Counted from the stretch's first letter, positions 22,128 to 32,531 are shown. The stretch is 64,000 nucleotides of DNA from Nakamurella sp. PAMC28650 (GCF_014303395.1 NZ_CP060298.1:4173001-4237000), one strand, 5' to 3'. Numbers and translations are program-made. Notes: generated by a model not told the origin, from the letters alone.

Positions 22128-23416
22128 AGCCGGTGCACGGTGAGGTCGAGAAAGTGTGTGGCGCAGGAGATACAGGGATCGTAGTTCCGAATGGTCCGCT
22201 CGCACACATGCGCCAGAGCGGCGTCGTCGAGATCCCGGTTGGCCTCGACGACGGCGAGCAGGTCGCCCTCGATGGCCGCCTGGTTCTGCGAGGTGGGGGG
22301 AACGATCGTGGCCGAGAGGATGAGGCCCTCCGCATCCAACTCGTAGCGGTGGTAGAGCAGACCGCGCGGGGCCTCGCTCACGCCGTGTCCGACACCGGCG
22401 CGAGGAAGTACCGGCTCGGCAGCCACGTCGGGGCGGACGTAATCGGCGATCAGGCGCAGCGCCTCGTCGATCGCATAGACCACCTCGACGGCCCGCACCA
22501 CGATGCTGCGGAAAGGGTTCCGGCACACCGGACCCAGGCCGGCTGCGGCCGCGGCCTGCCGGGCCAGGGGCGAGAGCTGGGCCGAGTTGAGGCTGTACCG
22601 GGCCAACGGCCCGGTGAGGTATCGGCCCCCGTCGAGAGTGGCGTGCAGGGCGGTCGAATGCGATACCTGATGCTCCACCACGTGATCAGGGAACTCGGCG
22701 GCCGAGAAGTCCAGGCCACCGGAGGACCGGACTCGGCCGGACTCGATCGCATAGTGGTCCGGATGGTGGACCGCCAGCAGTTCGACCTCCAGATCGACCC
22801 CGGGAAAGTCGAGGGTGCCGACGAACTCGACGGTCGCCAGCGCGTCGTCGAGGGCATGTCGCAACTGCTCGGCCAGGACGGCCAATTCGGACTTCGTCGG
22901 TGCTCGGTGGAAGCCACCGACCCGAGGATTCACCGGATGGATCGCTCGACCGCCGACCATCTCCAGGATCGCATTGCCGGACTTCTTCAGCCGTAGACCC
23001 CGCTCGACGACCGCCCGATGATCCCGCGAGAGGGTGATGGCGTCCGGATATCCGAGGAAGTCGGGGATGTGCAACAGGTAGATGTGCAGGGCATGGCTCG
23101 AGATCCATTCCCCGCAGTACAGCAGTCGGCGCAGCGCGGTGATACCCGCTCCGACCTGGATGCCGCAGGCGTCCTCGATGGCGAGCCACGCGCTGGTCTG
23201 GTAGGCAACCGGGCAGATTCCGCAGATGCGGGAGGTGATGTCGGCGACCTCGGTGTGTTGCCGGCCGCGCAGAAAAGCCTCGAAAAATCTGGGTGGTTCG
23301 TAGATCTGCAGTTCAGCTCGTTCCACCCGACCGTCCTGGATGGTCACCTGCAGGGCACCCTCGCCCTCGACGCGCGCCAGTGACCCGATCCGCAACTCCC
23401 GGCTGCGGTCGGTCAT
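22124..23416 (-). CDS. hyhL: [NiFe] hydrogenase large (catalytic) subunit, group 3b type
   Basis: 430 residues. Both Ni-ligand motifs are intact: RICGICP (L1) at about residue 64 and [13 protein letters not shown] (L2) near the C-terminus, so this is a catalytically competent hydrogenase. The sequence between them ([46 protein letters not shown]) is typical of cytosolic group 3b NADP-linked 'sulfhydrogenase' alpha subunits. Mycobacterial relatives (Hyh/Hyd3) act in hypoxic hydrogen production. Stop ends at the L2 end region VHRL; the maturation peptide is short. ATGA overlap with the small subunit. Confidence 0.94.
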   Translation of the reverse strand: MTDRSRELRIGSLARVEGEGALQVTIQDGRVERAELQIYEPPRFFEAFLRGRQHTEVADITSRICGICPVAYQTSAWLAIEDACGIQVGAGITALRRLLYCGEWISSHALHIYLLHIPDFLGYPDAITLSRDHRAVVERGLRLKKSGNAILEMVGGRAIHPVNPRVGGFHRAPTKSELAVLAEQLRHALDDALATVEFVGTLDFPGVDLEVELLAVHHPDHYAIESGRVRSSGGLDFSAAEFPDHVVEHQVSHSTALHATLDGGRYLTGPLARYSLNSAQLSPLARQAAAAAGLGPVCRNPFRSIVVRAVEVVYAIDEALRLIADYVRPDVAAEPVLPRAGVGHGVSEAPRGLLYHRYELDAEGLILSATIVPPTSQNQAAIEGDLLAVVEANRDLDDAALAHVCERTIRNYDPCISCATHFLDLTVHRL

Positions 23417-24180
23417 CTCTGGACCAGCGGAAGGCGGAAACCGGGCGCGGCGACGTTGAAGGTCGCTAAGACCTTGTCGATCGCCCCCTCGGTCATTCCG
23501 CACTCGTGCAGCCGACCGATCATGGCGGGCACATTCGCTCCCGTCATGGGTCCGAAGCAGCCGTAGCAACCACGCCCGACCGCGGGACACAGTGCGCCGC
23601 AACCGGCATGCGTCACCGGCCCCAGGCAGGGTGTGTTGCTCGCGACCGTCACGCAGGTCAGACCGCGGCGCTTGCATTCGGTGCAGACGCTGGTGTCGGG
23701 AATATCTGGCTTCCGGCCCACCAGGAACGCCGAGATCACCTCCAGCAACTGGTGTTTGTCGATGGGGCACCCTCGTAACTCGAAGTCCACCGGGACATGG
23801 GCGGAAATGGGTGTCGAAGTGGCCAGGCTCTCGATGTAGGGCGGGCTGGCGTAGACGACCGAGGTGAACTCCTGCACGTCGGCGAAGTTGCGCAGCGCCT
23901 GGATACCACCGGACGTGGCACAGGCACCGATCGTCACCAACACCTTCGAGGACGCCCGCACCTGACGAATCCGATCGACGTCCCCGGGGGTGGTGATCGA
24001 TCCCTCGACGAGCGAGACGTCGTAGGGCCCCGGCAGGACTGCCGACGAGGCCTCCAGGAAATGCGCGATGTGCACCTGACCGGCCAACGTCAGCAGTTCG
24101 TCCTCGCAGTCCAGCAGGGTGAGCTGGCAGCCGTCGCAGGACGCGAATTTCCAGACGGCAAGGGTCGGCGTACCAATCAT
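23413..24180 (-). CDS. hyhS: [NiFe] hydrogenase small subunit, group 3b type
   Basis: 255 residues. The proximal cluster ligands are in [33 protein letters not shown] and [10 protein letters not shown]; additional cysteines in [41 protein letters not shown] supply the medial and distal Fe-S clusters. No twin-arginine signal, so the enzyme is cytoplasmic as expected for group 3b. It transfers electrons between the Ni-Fe site and the flavin subunit encoded just upstream. ATG at 24180 shares one base with the preceding stop. Confidence 0.94.
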   Translation of the reverse strand: MIGTPTLAVWKFASCDGCQLTLLDCEDELLTLAGQVHIAHFLEASSAVLPGPYDVSLVEGSITTPGDVDRIRQVRASSKVLVTIGACATSGGIQALRNFADVQEFTSVVYASPPYIESLATSTPISAHVPVDFELRGCPIDKHQLLEVISAFLVGRKPDIPDTSVCTECKRRGLTCVTVASNTPCLGPVTHAGCGALCPAVGRGCYGCFGPMTGANVPAMIGRLHECGMTEGAIDKVLATFNVAAPGFRLPLVQR

Positions 24181-25016
24181 CAGAGTTCCCTGACTGCCAG
24201 TAGTGGACGGGCGAGTGCATAATCGACGACCGGGCCGTCGCGGCACACCAACAGGGGGCCCAGTTGGCAGTGTCCGCAGAGACCGACACCGCATTTCATG
24301 TTGCGCTCCACGGAGATCCTGATGTCCTTCTCGGCCATTCCCCTGCCGATCAGCACCGCGGCCGAGAAGCGCATCATCGGCTCCGGACCGCAGAGGAACG
24401 CTGTCGTCGAACCGGGCCGCAGTTGCAGACGACTCAGAGGCTCGGTGACGAACCCCACCGGACCTGCCCAGTCCTGGGCCGGCTGATCGATGGTGAGTAC
24501 CACCTCCAGACCCGGTATCGACGCCCACGAGTCGAGCTGCTCACGAAAGAGGAACTCGGACGGGGTGCGCGCGCCGGCGATCAGCACGGTCCGTGGATGA
24601 TCGGCGCGCCCGTTGATGGCCTCGATCAGCACCGGCCGAAGCGGTGCCAGGCCGACGCCACCGGCCACGATCACCACCTCACGTCCGTAGGCGGAGTCGA
24701 ACCGCCAGCCGGTTCCGAACGGTCCGCGTGCCCCGAGCACCTCACCGGGAGTCAAGGCGTGCAGGGCGTGACTGACGGCGCCGACGTCGCGGATGGTCTG
24801 GGTGAGAATTCCGTCGGCCCTGGAAGCGTCACCGCTGATGGAGATGGCGATCTCACCCACTCCGCGGGCATAGAGCATGGTGAACTGGCCCGGCCGGAAC
24901 GGTGGAAGCTGCTCCCGTACCGGTTCCAGGTCCAACGTCACCGAGTCGCGCGTTTCCACGTGCCGTCCGATCACCCGGTACGGGATCGGCAGCATCGGAT
25001 GGAGGTCAGCGTTCAC
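24180..25016 (-). CDS. hyhG: Hydrogenase NAD(P)/FAD-binding subunit (gamma)
   Basis: 278 residues of the ferredoxin-NADP reductase type. FAD segment [28 protein letters not shown](P) segment [30 protein letters not shown], and a C-terminal 2Fe-2S-type cysteine set [26 protein letters not shown]. It links the hydrogenase core to NAD(P)(H). GTG at 25016 overlaps the upstream stop by 11 bp; ATG at 24995 is a shorter alternative. Its position between the cNMP-domain gene and the small subunit matches group 3b operons. Confidence 0.93.
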   Translation of the reverse strand: MNADLHPMLPIPYRVIGRHVETRDSVTLDLEPVREQLPPFRPGQFTMLYARGVGEIAISISGDASRADGILTQTIRDVGAVSHALHALTPGEVLGARGPFGTGWRFDSAYGREVVIVAGGVGLAPLRPVLIEAINGRADHPRTVLIAGARTPSEFLFREQLDSWASIPGLEVVLTIDQPAQDWAGPVGFVTEPLSRLQLRPGSTTAFLCGPEPMMRFSAAVLIGRGMAEKDIRISVERNMKCGVGLCGHCQLGPLLVCRDGPVVDYALARPLLAVREL

Positions 25017-25470
25017 GGGGGTTGGCGTACAGGTCGAGCAGGCGCGCACGGGCGCTCTGCAGTCGGGTCAGCAGTATTTCGCAGAACCCCAGCGCGAGTG
25101 GGTAGCCCATGGCCGGTTCGTGTTCGGCAAGTGCGAGCAGACGTGCCGTGTCCAGTTCCATCGCGCTGACCGGGCCGGGCGCGGTCGCAGTGAATTGCCA
25201 CTGGTGCGGCGGGACCAACCACGACCAGCCCAGGACTTCCCCCGGCCCCAGGGTCTGCACGACGACCTGACCACGCCCGGGTACCTCGGTACTCAGGGCG
25301 ACCTGGCCGACCTGGATCAGCCAGCACCCGACCGCATCCTGACCTTCTTCGAACAACCGACTGCCGGCGGTGAAATCGACCGGGCGGGCCAGCTGGGCCA
25401 CCGCTTCCCGTTGGGTCGGCGTCAACCGCTGGAACGGTGCGAATTCGGAGAACTGCTCCGCGCTGGTCAC
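25006..25470 (-). CDS. Stand-alone cyclic nucleotide-binding domain protein
   Basis: 154 residues. One Crp-type cNMP-binding beta barrel (about 10-125): FAGSRLFEEGQ-like FTAGSRLFEEGQDAVGCWLIQVGQVAL, LGPGEVLGWSWLVPPHQWQFTATAPGPVSAMELD. No HTH domain or membrane segment follows, only a short C-terminal helix. It overlaps hydrogenase genes on both sides (GTGA with the beta subunit; 11 bp with gamma), so it is made together with the enzyme and may sense a nucleotide to tune or dock it. Ligand unknown: the RxA motif of the cAMP phosphate cassette is not seen. Confidence 0.85.
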   Translation of the reverse strand: MTSAEQFSEFAPFQRLTPTQREAVAQLARPVDFTAGSRLFEEGQDAVGCWLIQVGQVALSTEVPGRGQVVVQTLGPGEVLGWSWLVPPHQWQFTATAPGPVSAMELDTARLLALAEHEPAMGYPLALGFCEILLTRLQSARARLLDLYANPRER

Positions 25471-26678
25471 CGGGGGTCCTCCGTCGGGGCGCCCAGACTG
25501 CCGAGCACGTCGACGCCGGCCTCGAGGTCGTCCCGCTGGTCGGCCAGGGTGGTGATCTCTGCCGTGATGTCGATACCGACCGGACACCATGCGATGCACC
25601 GCCCGCATCCCACGCAGCCCGAGCTGCCGAACTGGTCGTGCCAGGTCCCGAGCTTGTGGGTGATCCACTGCCGGTAGCGGCTGGCGCCCGATGTTCGCAC
25701 GCTACCGCCGTGCAGATAGGAGAAGTCCGTTTCGAAGCAGGAGGCCCAGCGCTCGGATCTCTCCACCTGCTCGCCGGTGAGATCGGTGAGATCCTCGGTG
25801 GTGGTGCAGAAACAGGTGGGGCACACCATCGTGCAGTTCCCGCAGGTCAGACACCGCTGCGCGACGTCCTCCCACAGTGGCGACTCGCGGCTCTGCTGCA
25901 GCAGGGCCCGGATGTCCGTGATCGGCATCTGGCGACCCATCCGCTGCGCGGCCGCACCGACGGCTTCGCGCGCGTCGGTGACCTCGGATTCGGTCGCCAC
26001 CCGATGGGCGAGCAGACCGATTATCCTGGCCCCTGCTTCGGTCCCCACATCCACCAGGAATCGATGCCCGGAGGCGTCGATCCGCTCGGTGAGAGACAGG
26101 TCGTAGCCCGGTCCCGGCGCCGGCCCGGTGCCCATCGAGGCGCAGAAGCACACTCCGCCGGGTTCCGTGCAGCCCGCCGCGATGACGAGCAGTCCTGCCC
26201 GGCGCCGCGCGAACGCACCGTCGGGACGGGCGCCGCCCCCCAGGACGACTCCGAGCTTCGAAATCGCCGCCAGGTCGCACGCGCGGACACCGAGAAACGC
26301 GTACCGCACCGGTACGGGAGCAGAGGCGACGAACTGGTCACCGTCCATCGACCACAGTGGCTGCCGCGGGGGGTGCAGGAACTCTTTCCAGGACTGGGAG
26401 CCGGCCGAGTGACCGAAGACGGCCGCATCCGATCGTCTGCGCAGACGGTAGCTGCCCGGGCCGCTGTCCACTCCCCATCCCGACGGCAGTTGATCCCCGG
26501 AGAGCAGTTCCTCCAACACGATCGCGTTGTCCCGCACCGTCGGCCCGATCACCCGGTATCCGCTGCTGATCAGGACCTCGACCAGTTCGTCCAACCCGGC
26601 CCTGGTCAGGATGACCGGCGCATCCGATTCGATCGCGGCGTTCTCGTTCCCGGCGTTCTCGATCCCGGCCTTCTCCAT
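25467..26678 (-). CDS. hyhB: Hydrogenase iron-sulfur subunit (beta, 4Fe-4S dicluster)
   Basis: 403 residues. Two C-terminal 4Fe-4S motifs are visible, CLTCGNCTMVCPTCFC at about 285 and GCVGCGRCIAWCPVGIDI at about 360, with central cysteines in ACDLAAISKLG and AAGCTEPGGVCFC typical of sulfhydrogenase beta/HydB proteins. It passes electrons to ferredoxin or between flavin and small subunit. First gene of the operon hyhB-cNMP-hyhG-hyhS-hyhL-protease. Start: ATG at 26678 with a GTG three bases earlier. The first 20 residues are a variable ENAGNENAA stretch. A canonical DosR box is 156 bp upstream. Confidence 0.93.
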   Translation of the reverse strand: MEKAGIENAGNENAAIESDAPVILTRAGLDELVEVLISSGYRVIGPTVRDNAIVLEELLSGDQLPSGWGVDSGPGSYRLRRRSDAAVFGHSAGSQSWKEFLHPPRQPLWSMDGDQFVASAPVPVRYAFLGVRACDLAAISKLGVVLGGGARPDGAFARRRAGLLVIAAGCTEPGGVCFCASMGTGPAPGPGYDLSLTERIDASGHRFLVDVGTEAGARIIGLLAHRVATESEVTDAREAVGAAAQRMGRQMPITDIRALLQQSRESPLWEDVAQRCLTCGNCTMVCPTCFCTTTEDLTDLTGEQVERSERWASCFETDFSYLHGGSVRTSGASRYRQWITHKLGTWHDQFGSSGCVGCGRCIAWCPVGIDITAEITTLADQRDDLEAGVDVLGSLGAPTEDPR

Positions 26679-26833
26679 CACTGCGTCCTCCGCTCAGGGC
26701 GATGTAGGGCCACCCACTGGCCATGTTCGCAGGTACTTGTCCGGCTATTGTTCCATTGGAATGAAATACCCGCTACCGCAGAACGGTGCTCATTTTCACC
26801 GACTATTTCGGCGCCGATCGGTACACCCAGGTC

Positions 26834-26848
26834 GGGACCAAAGTCCCT
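26834..26848. promoter_or_regulatory. Canonical DosR-type box (GGGACCAAAGTCCCT)
   Basis: GGGAC-N4-AGTCCC symmetry makes this the closest match in the window to the mycobacterial DosR consensus. It lies 54 bp before the class I aldolase gene and 156 bp before the divergent hydrogenase operon, and could control both. The surrounding 26,740-26,830 is AT-richer, as expected for promoters. Confidence 0.8.
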
Positions 26849-26901
26849 ATCAGCCGTGGTCTCTCGGTGATAGAAGGGCATTAGGATGAAAGGAATGCAA
26901 A

Positions 26902-27786
26902 ATGAATGCCCAACAGCTCGAGAAGATCAGCAACGCCCCGGGGTTCATCGCCGCGCTCGATCAGAGCGGCGGTAGCACGCCAAAAGCGCTCGACCTCTAC
27001 GGCCTCGGGGGGGCCTACTCCAACGACGAGGAGATGTTCGACCGGATCCACGAGATGCGCACACGGATCATCACCAGCCCCGCCTTCGACGGTGACCGCA
27101 TTCTGGGGTCCATCCTGTTCGAGAGGACGATGGACCGACTGATCGCCGGGCAGGGATCGGCCGAGTACCTCTGGGAAGTCAAGCAGGTCGTGCCTTTCGT
27201 CAAGGTGGACAAGGGTCTGGCCGACGAGGCGGATGGGGTCCGGCTGATGAAGCCGATGCCTGATCTGGACGCGCTGCTCTCGCGCGCCAGGACTCATGGC
27301 GTATTCGGCACCAAGATGCGGTCCGTCATCCAGCTCGCCGACGAAACCGGCATCGCTGCCGTCGTCGGGCAGCAGTTCGAGGTCGGCAGGCACATCCTGG
27401 AAAGCGGCCTGATACCCATCATCGAGCCGGAAATCGATATCCACAGCCCGGAGAAGGCGGCCGCCGAAGACCTGCTCCACACCGCCCTGTCGGATCAGTT
27501 GGGCCGGTTGCGCGCTGATCAGTTCGTCATGCTCAAGTTGACGCCGCCCGAACAGGACGACCTCTACACCGCGATGGTCGAGCATCCGAATGTGCTCAGA
27601 GTGGTGGCGCTGTCCGGCGGCCATTCCCGCGACGAGGCCAATGCCCGTCTGGCGCGCAACCACGGCGTGGTCGCCAGCTTCTCGCGAGCACTCACGGCAG
27701 GCCTGACGGCTCAACAGAGCGACACCCAGTTCGACACCACCCTGGACACCTCGATCGAGAGCATCTACCAGGCATCGATGACCTGA
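26902..27786 (+). CDS. fda: Class I fructose-1,6-bisphosphate aldolase
   Basis: 294 residues, the usual size of bacterial class I aldolases of this type. GFIAALDQSGGSTPKALDLYG is the conserved N-terminal motif; FVKVDKGL and QFVMLKLTPPEQ contain the active-site lysines for Schiff-base chemistry. It needs no metal, unlike the class II enzyme. AAAGGA lies before the ATG. With GAPDH in the same island this gives two adjacent glycolytic steps under apparent DosR control. A canonical box sits 54 bp upstream. Confidence 0.93.
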   Translation: MNAQQLEKISNAPGFIAALDQSGGSTPKALDLYGLGGAYSNDEEMFDRIHEMRTRIITSPAFDGDRILGSILFERTMDRLIAGQGSAEYLWEVKQVVPFVKVDKGLADEADGVRLMKPMPDLDALLSRARTHGVFGTKMRSVIQLADETGIAAVVGQQFEVGRHILESGLIPIIEPEIDIHSPEKAAAEDLLHTALSDQLGRLRADQFVMLKLTPPEQDDLYTAMVEHPNVLRVVALSGGHSRDEANARLARNHGVVASFSRALTAGLTAQQSDTQFDTTLDTSIESIYQASMT

Positions 27787-27933
27787 GTCCCGTGACGGAG
27801 AACGTGGAGGAGGCAGCCCGAGACCTCGAGCGAAGGTCAGGGCATGGATCGCATCACAGCTGCGGCAGGTCAGTGTTCGGGTGATCGGGTGCCTCGAACC
27901 ACGGGCATCCGGCATCCCCGGCGAGCCATTCCC

Positions 27934-30596
27934 TCAATCCAAGTGACGTTGGAGCGGGTCAACTCTCGACAGCGTTCCCGAGATCCGGATTCTGGCGTCG
28001 ACCACGGTGAGTTCGTCGCCCACGCAGATCACCGGATTCAGGTCCATCTCGGCCACTTCGGACCAGTCGTCGAGGAGCGCACCGACCCGGACCACCAGAT
28101 CGCACAGTGCCGGGCGAGAGACGACCGGTGATCCGCGGTGTCCATCGATGCGCGGAGCCGACCTCAGTCGGTCGATGATGTCGTCCGCTTCCCCGACGGT
28201 CAGAGGTGCCAGCCGGAATATCTGGTCGGCGACGATGTCAAGGAGTGCGCCTCCCGCGCCGAGCATCACCACCGCGGTCCGAACTGCGCGTGTTGAACTC
28301 CACCGATGATCATCTCCATTCCCGGCGAGACCATCGGCTGCAGGACCACGTGTCGTGGGCCGGGTCCGGCGGCACAGAGTTCGACGAATGCCCGCCGAAC
28401 GGCGGCTTCATCGGGCAGACACGATCGGACCCGGCCGAACTCGCCCTTCTGCGTGCCCTCGGACGCCGGCTTCATCGCGACCGGATAACCCAGCGCACCG
28501 GCGGCGTCCACCGCCGCACCCATTTCGGACACCACCCTTTGCCGGCACACAGGCAGTCCGTAGCACGCGAGCAGTTCGGCGATGTCGTGTGCTCCGAGCC
28601 ACCCCGGTGCTGCGCCTGACGCGCGGTCGAGGATGAGCCGGGCCGCCCCCGACTTGATCCCGCTCGGGCGGAGGATCCGATCCCCTGGTGTCCCGCGGAT
28701 CCTGGCATAACGGCGGGCCACGGCGAGAGCTGCCGCGGCCGGTTCGGGAAAGGTGAAGACCGGAAGCGACCACGTCGATCCCTTCAGGGGGACCGAGTTC
28801 GGTGCCGCACCGACCTCGGTGCAGATCACCGGTTTGGTCGCTGTCGAGGCGGTTTCCGCGATGCCGGCCATCATGGTCCGCGGATTGGACATGGACGTCT
28901 CGGTGAACACGGCCAGCACCGCATCTACTTCAGTGGCCGCCAGCAGTACCGCCATTGCGGCGCCGAACTGACCGGGCGGCACGGTGACCCCCAGGTCGAC
29001 AGGATTGCGGCAGGACGGTGCCGTTGGAACCTGCGCGCGCAGCAGCTGTTCGGTCTCCACCGACAGAGTGGTGACCGTCAGGCCCCCAGATTCGGCGGCA
29101 TCTGCAGCCAGAACTCCTGGTCCACCGGAATTACCGACAATGGCGACCCGGTCGCCGCGAGGCAGCGGCTGATCCACCAGCACCCTGACAGCATCGAGCA
29201 TTTCCTGCATCGTGATGACCCTGACCACACCCGCCTGTAGAAATAGAGCATCGACCACCGCATCGGCCGCCGCCGCCGCGGCAGAGTGCGACTCGCCCGC
29301 CGGTTGTCCGGTGGCGAATCTTCCGGCCTTGATGGCGATGATCGGTTTTCCGGAGGCCACCCGGCGGGCGATCCGCGCGAACTTCCTCGGGCTGGGAAAC
29401 GAGTCCAGATGCAGGGCGATGACCCTCGTCCGCGGGTCGTCCTCCCAACTCAGCAGGAGATCGGTAGTGCCGACGTCGGCCATATTACCCACCGATACGA
29501 ACTGGGAGGCTCCCATTCCGCAGCGTTCAGCGGCTGACAGCACAGCGATTCCTATTGCGCCAGAGTGCGTGACCAGACCGAACTGTCCCTGCTTCACGAA
29601 CGATGATCCGAGTGTGACGTTCAGACGTACGGCCGGGTCCGTGTTCAACATCCCCAGGCAGTTGGGCCCGATCAACCGCATACCGTACCGACGGACAATG
29701 GCGACCATCTCCTTCTGTCGGACTGATCCCCGCGTCCCGCATTCGGCGAATCCGGCGGTCAGCAGCACGACGCCGTGTACGCCTCGTTCCCCGCACGAGC
29801 GGAGAACCGCGGGCACCTGATCGGGCGGCACGGCGACGACGGCCAGATCGGGTGGAGCCGCGAGCTCGCCGACGGTCTTGGACGACTGCACCCCCAGCAC
29901 CTGGTCGCGGTGTGCGTCCACCACGTAGACCGAGCCGGTGTAGCCGCCGGCGATGAGGTTGCGGAGCACCTGGTGGCCGACTGATTTCGTCCTGACACCG
30001 GCGCCGATCACCACGACCGATCTTGGTGCCAGCACATACCGCAGGCTCGCGACATCGGCCGACCGGTCACGGGCATCGACCGCAGCGAGCGCCCGCTCGT
30101 CGACCGTCAGGTCGATCGCCAGGTGCACGCCGCTCCGATCGGACTCGAAAGCCGTGTGGTAGCCGAGCTCTCGAATGACTTCGAGCACCGCCGCGTTCTC
30201 ATTCAGCACGTCGGCGACGAAACGCCTGATGCCGTGCCGACGAGCCAAGTGCGCCAAGCGCTCCAGCAGCAACGTGCCGATACCCTCACCCTGATCGGAG
30301 TCGGCGACCAGGAGCGCAACCTCCGCAGACGCTCCGTCCAACCGCTCGAACACGGCCAGCCCGGCGATCCTGCTACCCACCCACGCGGCCAGCGCCTGAC
30401 GGTCCGCGCCACCTGGTCGGACCACAGTGGCCAGATATCGATCGGCAGCGGACCGATTCACGTTGAAGAACCGCAGGTACAGGGACCGGTCCGAGGCCGC
30501 AGCATGCAGTGCGCGCAGTGCCTCCAAGTCGTCCGGCAACGCTGTCCGGATCCGAACGAGACCTCCGTCCAGACGAACGGCGTCGATCTCTGTCAT
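27934..30596 (-). pseudogene. GNAT / ADP-forming acyl-CoA synthetase fusion, frameshifted in the ATP-grasp domain
   Basis: Reading continuously from ATG 30596 gives ~776 residues: a GNAT acetyltransferase domain (about 10-165; VADSDQGEGIGTLLLERL acetyl-CoA loop), then the CoA-binding, ligase-CoA and start of the ATP-grasp domains of acyl-CoA synthetase (VVIGAGVRTKSVG, VLLTAGFAECG, GPNCLGM, LVTHSGAIG, GNSGGPGVLAAD). At about 28270-28278 the frame stops after QFGPRW, but a second frame continues VMLGAGGALLDIVADQIFRLAPLT to a stop at 27934. Removing two bases (CG) restores FGP-VVMLGAGG. Full length would be ~888 residues. Intact relatives acetylate proteins or make acyl-CoA. Either a real lesion or a sequence error. 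Confidence 0.8.
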
Positions 30597-30654
30597 CACT
30601 CAGACGCTCCGCTGCCGGCGCCCGGCCACGTAGGGTCGTATGCCCCAGGTGCAG

Positions 30655-30669
30655 GGGACTTTCGTCCTG
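30655..30669. promoter_or_regulatory. DosR-type box (GGGACTTTCGTCCTG)
   Basis: The left arm GGGAC and right arm GTCC are separated as in the mycobacterial consensus. It lies 59 bp before the GNAT/acyl-CoA synthetase start and 144 bp before the divergent HAD-ATPase gene. Confidence 0.7.
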
Positions 30670-30812
30670 CAAGGGTCCAATGACCCCGCGGTCCGCTGCG
30701 CGGATACCGCAATGAGGGCCGGCTCGAATCATGCGACACTATCCATGCAACCCACCTCACCCGCCGTCGATGACCGCGGCATCGAGGAAGCAGGGGACCG
30801 GGAGAGGGTGTC

Positions 30813-32531
30813 ATGAGCTGGATACAAGCAATCGCCCTCGATCTGGACGGAACAATCTCCTCGAACGACGACGTCTCGCCCACCGTGATGGAGGCCCTGC
30901 GGGTCGCTCGCTACCGCCGTGTTCGTCTGCTGCTCGTCACCGGCCGGACGGTCCGGGCGGTGCGAGAGGTTTTTCCCGGTCTCATCGACGTCTTCGATGT
31001 CGTGGTCGCCGAGAACGGCGCGGTGTTGTTCGTCGACGGCGTGGGCCGCCTGCTGGCCGAACCGGTCAGCCACACACTCTCGGATGCGCTGGAGGAAGAC
31101 GGAATTCCCCTGCATCGCGGCGAGGTACTGCTGGCCACCTCCGCGGCCCACGATGAGGCGGTATTGCGCAAGATCACCGACCTGGGCCTCGACTGCGCAC
31201 TATTGCGCAACCGCGGGGAATTGATGATCCTTCCCGCCGGCGTCTCCAAAGGTTCAGGACTGCTCGCCGCCCTCAACCTGCTGGGCCTCTCGTCGCACAA
31301 CGTCATGGCAGTCGGCGACGCGGAAAACGATCATGCGATGTTCGAGCTGGCCGAACTGGCCGCAGCCCCCGCCAATGCGGTTCCTTCGATCAAGGAGCAC
31401 GCCGACCTGGTGCTCCCCCTACCCAATGGGGAGGGAGTGGCGGAATTGTTGATGGGAGTGGTCACGTCCGGCGAACAACGACCGGTCTCTGATCGACGCC
31501 AGATGCCGATCGGAACTTTCCCCGACGGCTCACCGGCATTGGTCCCGTCAGGGAACGCCACCGCCATCGTCGTGGGCGGCAGCGGCCGAGGTAAGTCTTA
31601 TCTGGCCGGTCTGATGGCCGAGCAACTCATCGACCGCAGATATCAGATTCTGTTCATCGACCCACAGGGGGAACAATCAAGTCTGCGTGACCAACCGGGG
31701 GTTGATATCATCAAGGTCGCCGTACCGGCCGATGCGCGACGGTCGGTGGCCGGCCTTCGTTCCGGTCACACCGTGGTCCTGGATCTGTCGTCCGTCGACC
31801 CGGATCAAGTACCCGATGTACTGCGCAGCCTGACCGAGCCGATCGCCGCGCTGCGAGCCGAATCCGGGATCCCACAATGGATCTTCATCGACGAGGCCCA
31901 CGACCTGATGGGCTCCGCCGGTCCGCTTCGCACCCTGTTCGACCCCACAGCGGGGGGTCACTGCCTGATCACCTATCGCCCCGAACAGTTGAGCGCAGAG
32001 GTCCTGGCCGATGTGGACATCGTACTGTCGGTCAGCCCCCCGATCGATCAGGTGATGGGCACCATCAATCAGCCTGCATCCGGGTTGCCGTTCGCAGTCA
32101 ACGGACAGGCGTCGATGCTTCGCTCCGACCGGGCCGAGTCGGCACAGCCTTTCATCATGGCGACCCGATCGAGCGCGCACCAACGTCATCAACGCAAGTA
32201 CGCCCAGAATGTGATGGCGGTAGGGAAAGGCTTCCGATTCCGCACGGCCGGACCACAAGTACTGCCCGAAGCACGGTCCGTCGAACAGTTCCGAGCCCAA
32301 TTGCAACAGGTCGGGCCTGACACGCTCGGATGGCACCTGAGCCGCGGCGACCTGTCCCGATGGCTGGCAGAAGTCGTCCAGGATCGTGAACTGGCCGACC
32401 ACGTCGCCCGGCTCGAGAGAGATGTCGCCCGACGTCAACAGACCGAGATCAGCAGAGCTCGCCATGAAATCATCCGCGCCATCGACGCTCGCTACTTCAG
32501 TGGACCCCGGGTTGCCGCCGCCCGCATGTAG
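30813..32531 (+). CDS. HAD-IIB phosphatase fused to a HerA/DUF87-like P-loop ATPase
   Basis: 572 residues. The first ~215 form a HAD hydrolase of the Cof/IIB type: ALDLDGTISSND (nucleophile Asp), LLLVTGRT, VSKGSGLLAALN and VMAVGDAENDHAMFE. The second part starts near 245 and is a P-loop ATPase: VVGGSGRGKSYLAGL (Walker A), YQILFIDPQGE, TVVLDLSS, QWIFIDEAHDLMG (Walker B with DEAH) and ITYRPEQLSAEV. A basic C-terminal helix follows (RLERDVARRQQTEISRARHE). All catalytic residues of both halves look intact. Substrate and the target of the ATPase are unknown. Divergent from the acyl-CoA synthetase gene with a DosR-type box between. Confidence 0.85.
   Translation: MSWIQAIALDLDGTISSNDDVSPTVMEALRVARYRRVRLLLVTGRTVRAVREVFPGLIDVFDVVVAENGAVLFVDGVGRLLAEPVSHTLSDALEEDGIPLHRGEVLLATSAAHDEAVLRKITDLGLDCALLRNRGELMILPAGVSKGSGLLAALNLLGLSSHNVMAVGDAENDHAMFELAELAAAPANAVPSIKEHADLVLPLPNGEGVAELLMGVVTSGEQRPVSDRRQMPIGTFPDGSPALVPSGNATAIVVGGSGRGKSYLAGLMAEQLIDRRYQILFIDPQGEQSSLRDQPGVDIIKVAVPADARRSVAGLRSGHTVVLDLSSVDPDQVPDVLRSLTEPIAALRAESGIPQWIFIDEAHDLMGSAGPLRTLFDPTAGGHCLITYRPEQLSAEVLADVDIVLSVSPPIDQVMGTINQPASGLPFAVNGQASMLRSDRAESAQPFIMATRSSAHQRHQRKYAQNVMAVGKGFRFRTAGPQVLPEARSVEQFRAQLQQVGPDTLGWHLSRGDLSRWLAEVVQDRELADHVARLERDVARRQQTEISRARHEIIRAIDARYFSGPRVAAARM

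Noticed and set aside
27844-28131. Plus-strand ORF with a GGAGGAGG site downstream of the aldolase
   Set aside because: It runs antisense to the 3' part of the acyl-CoA synthetase frame and has no protein-like pattern.
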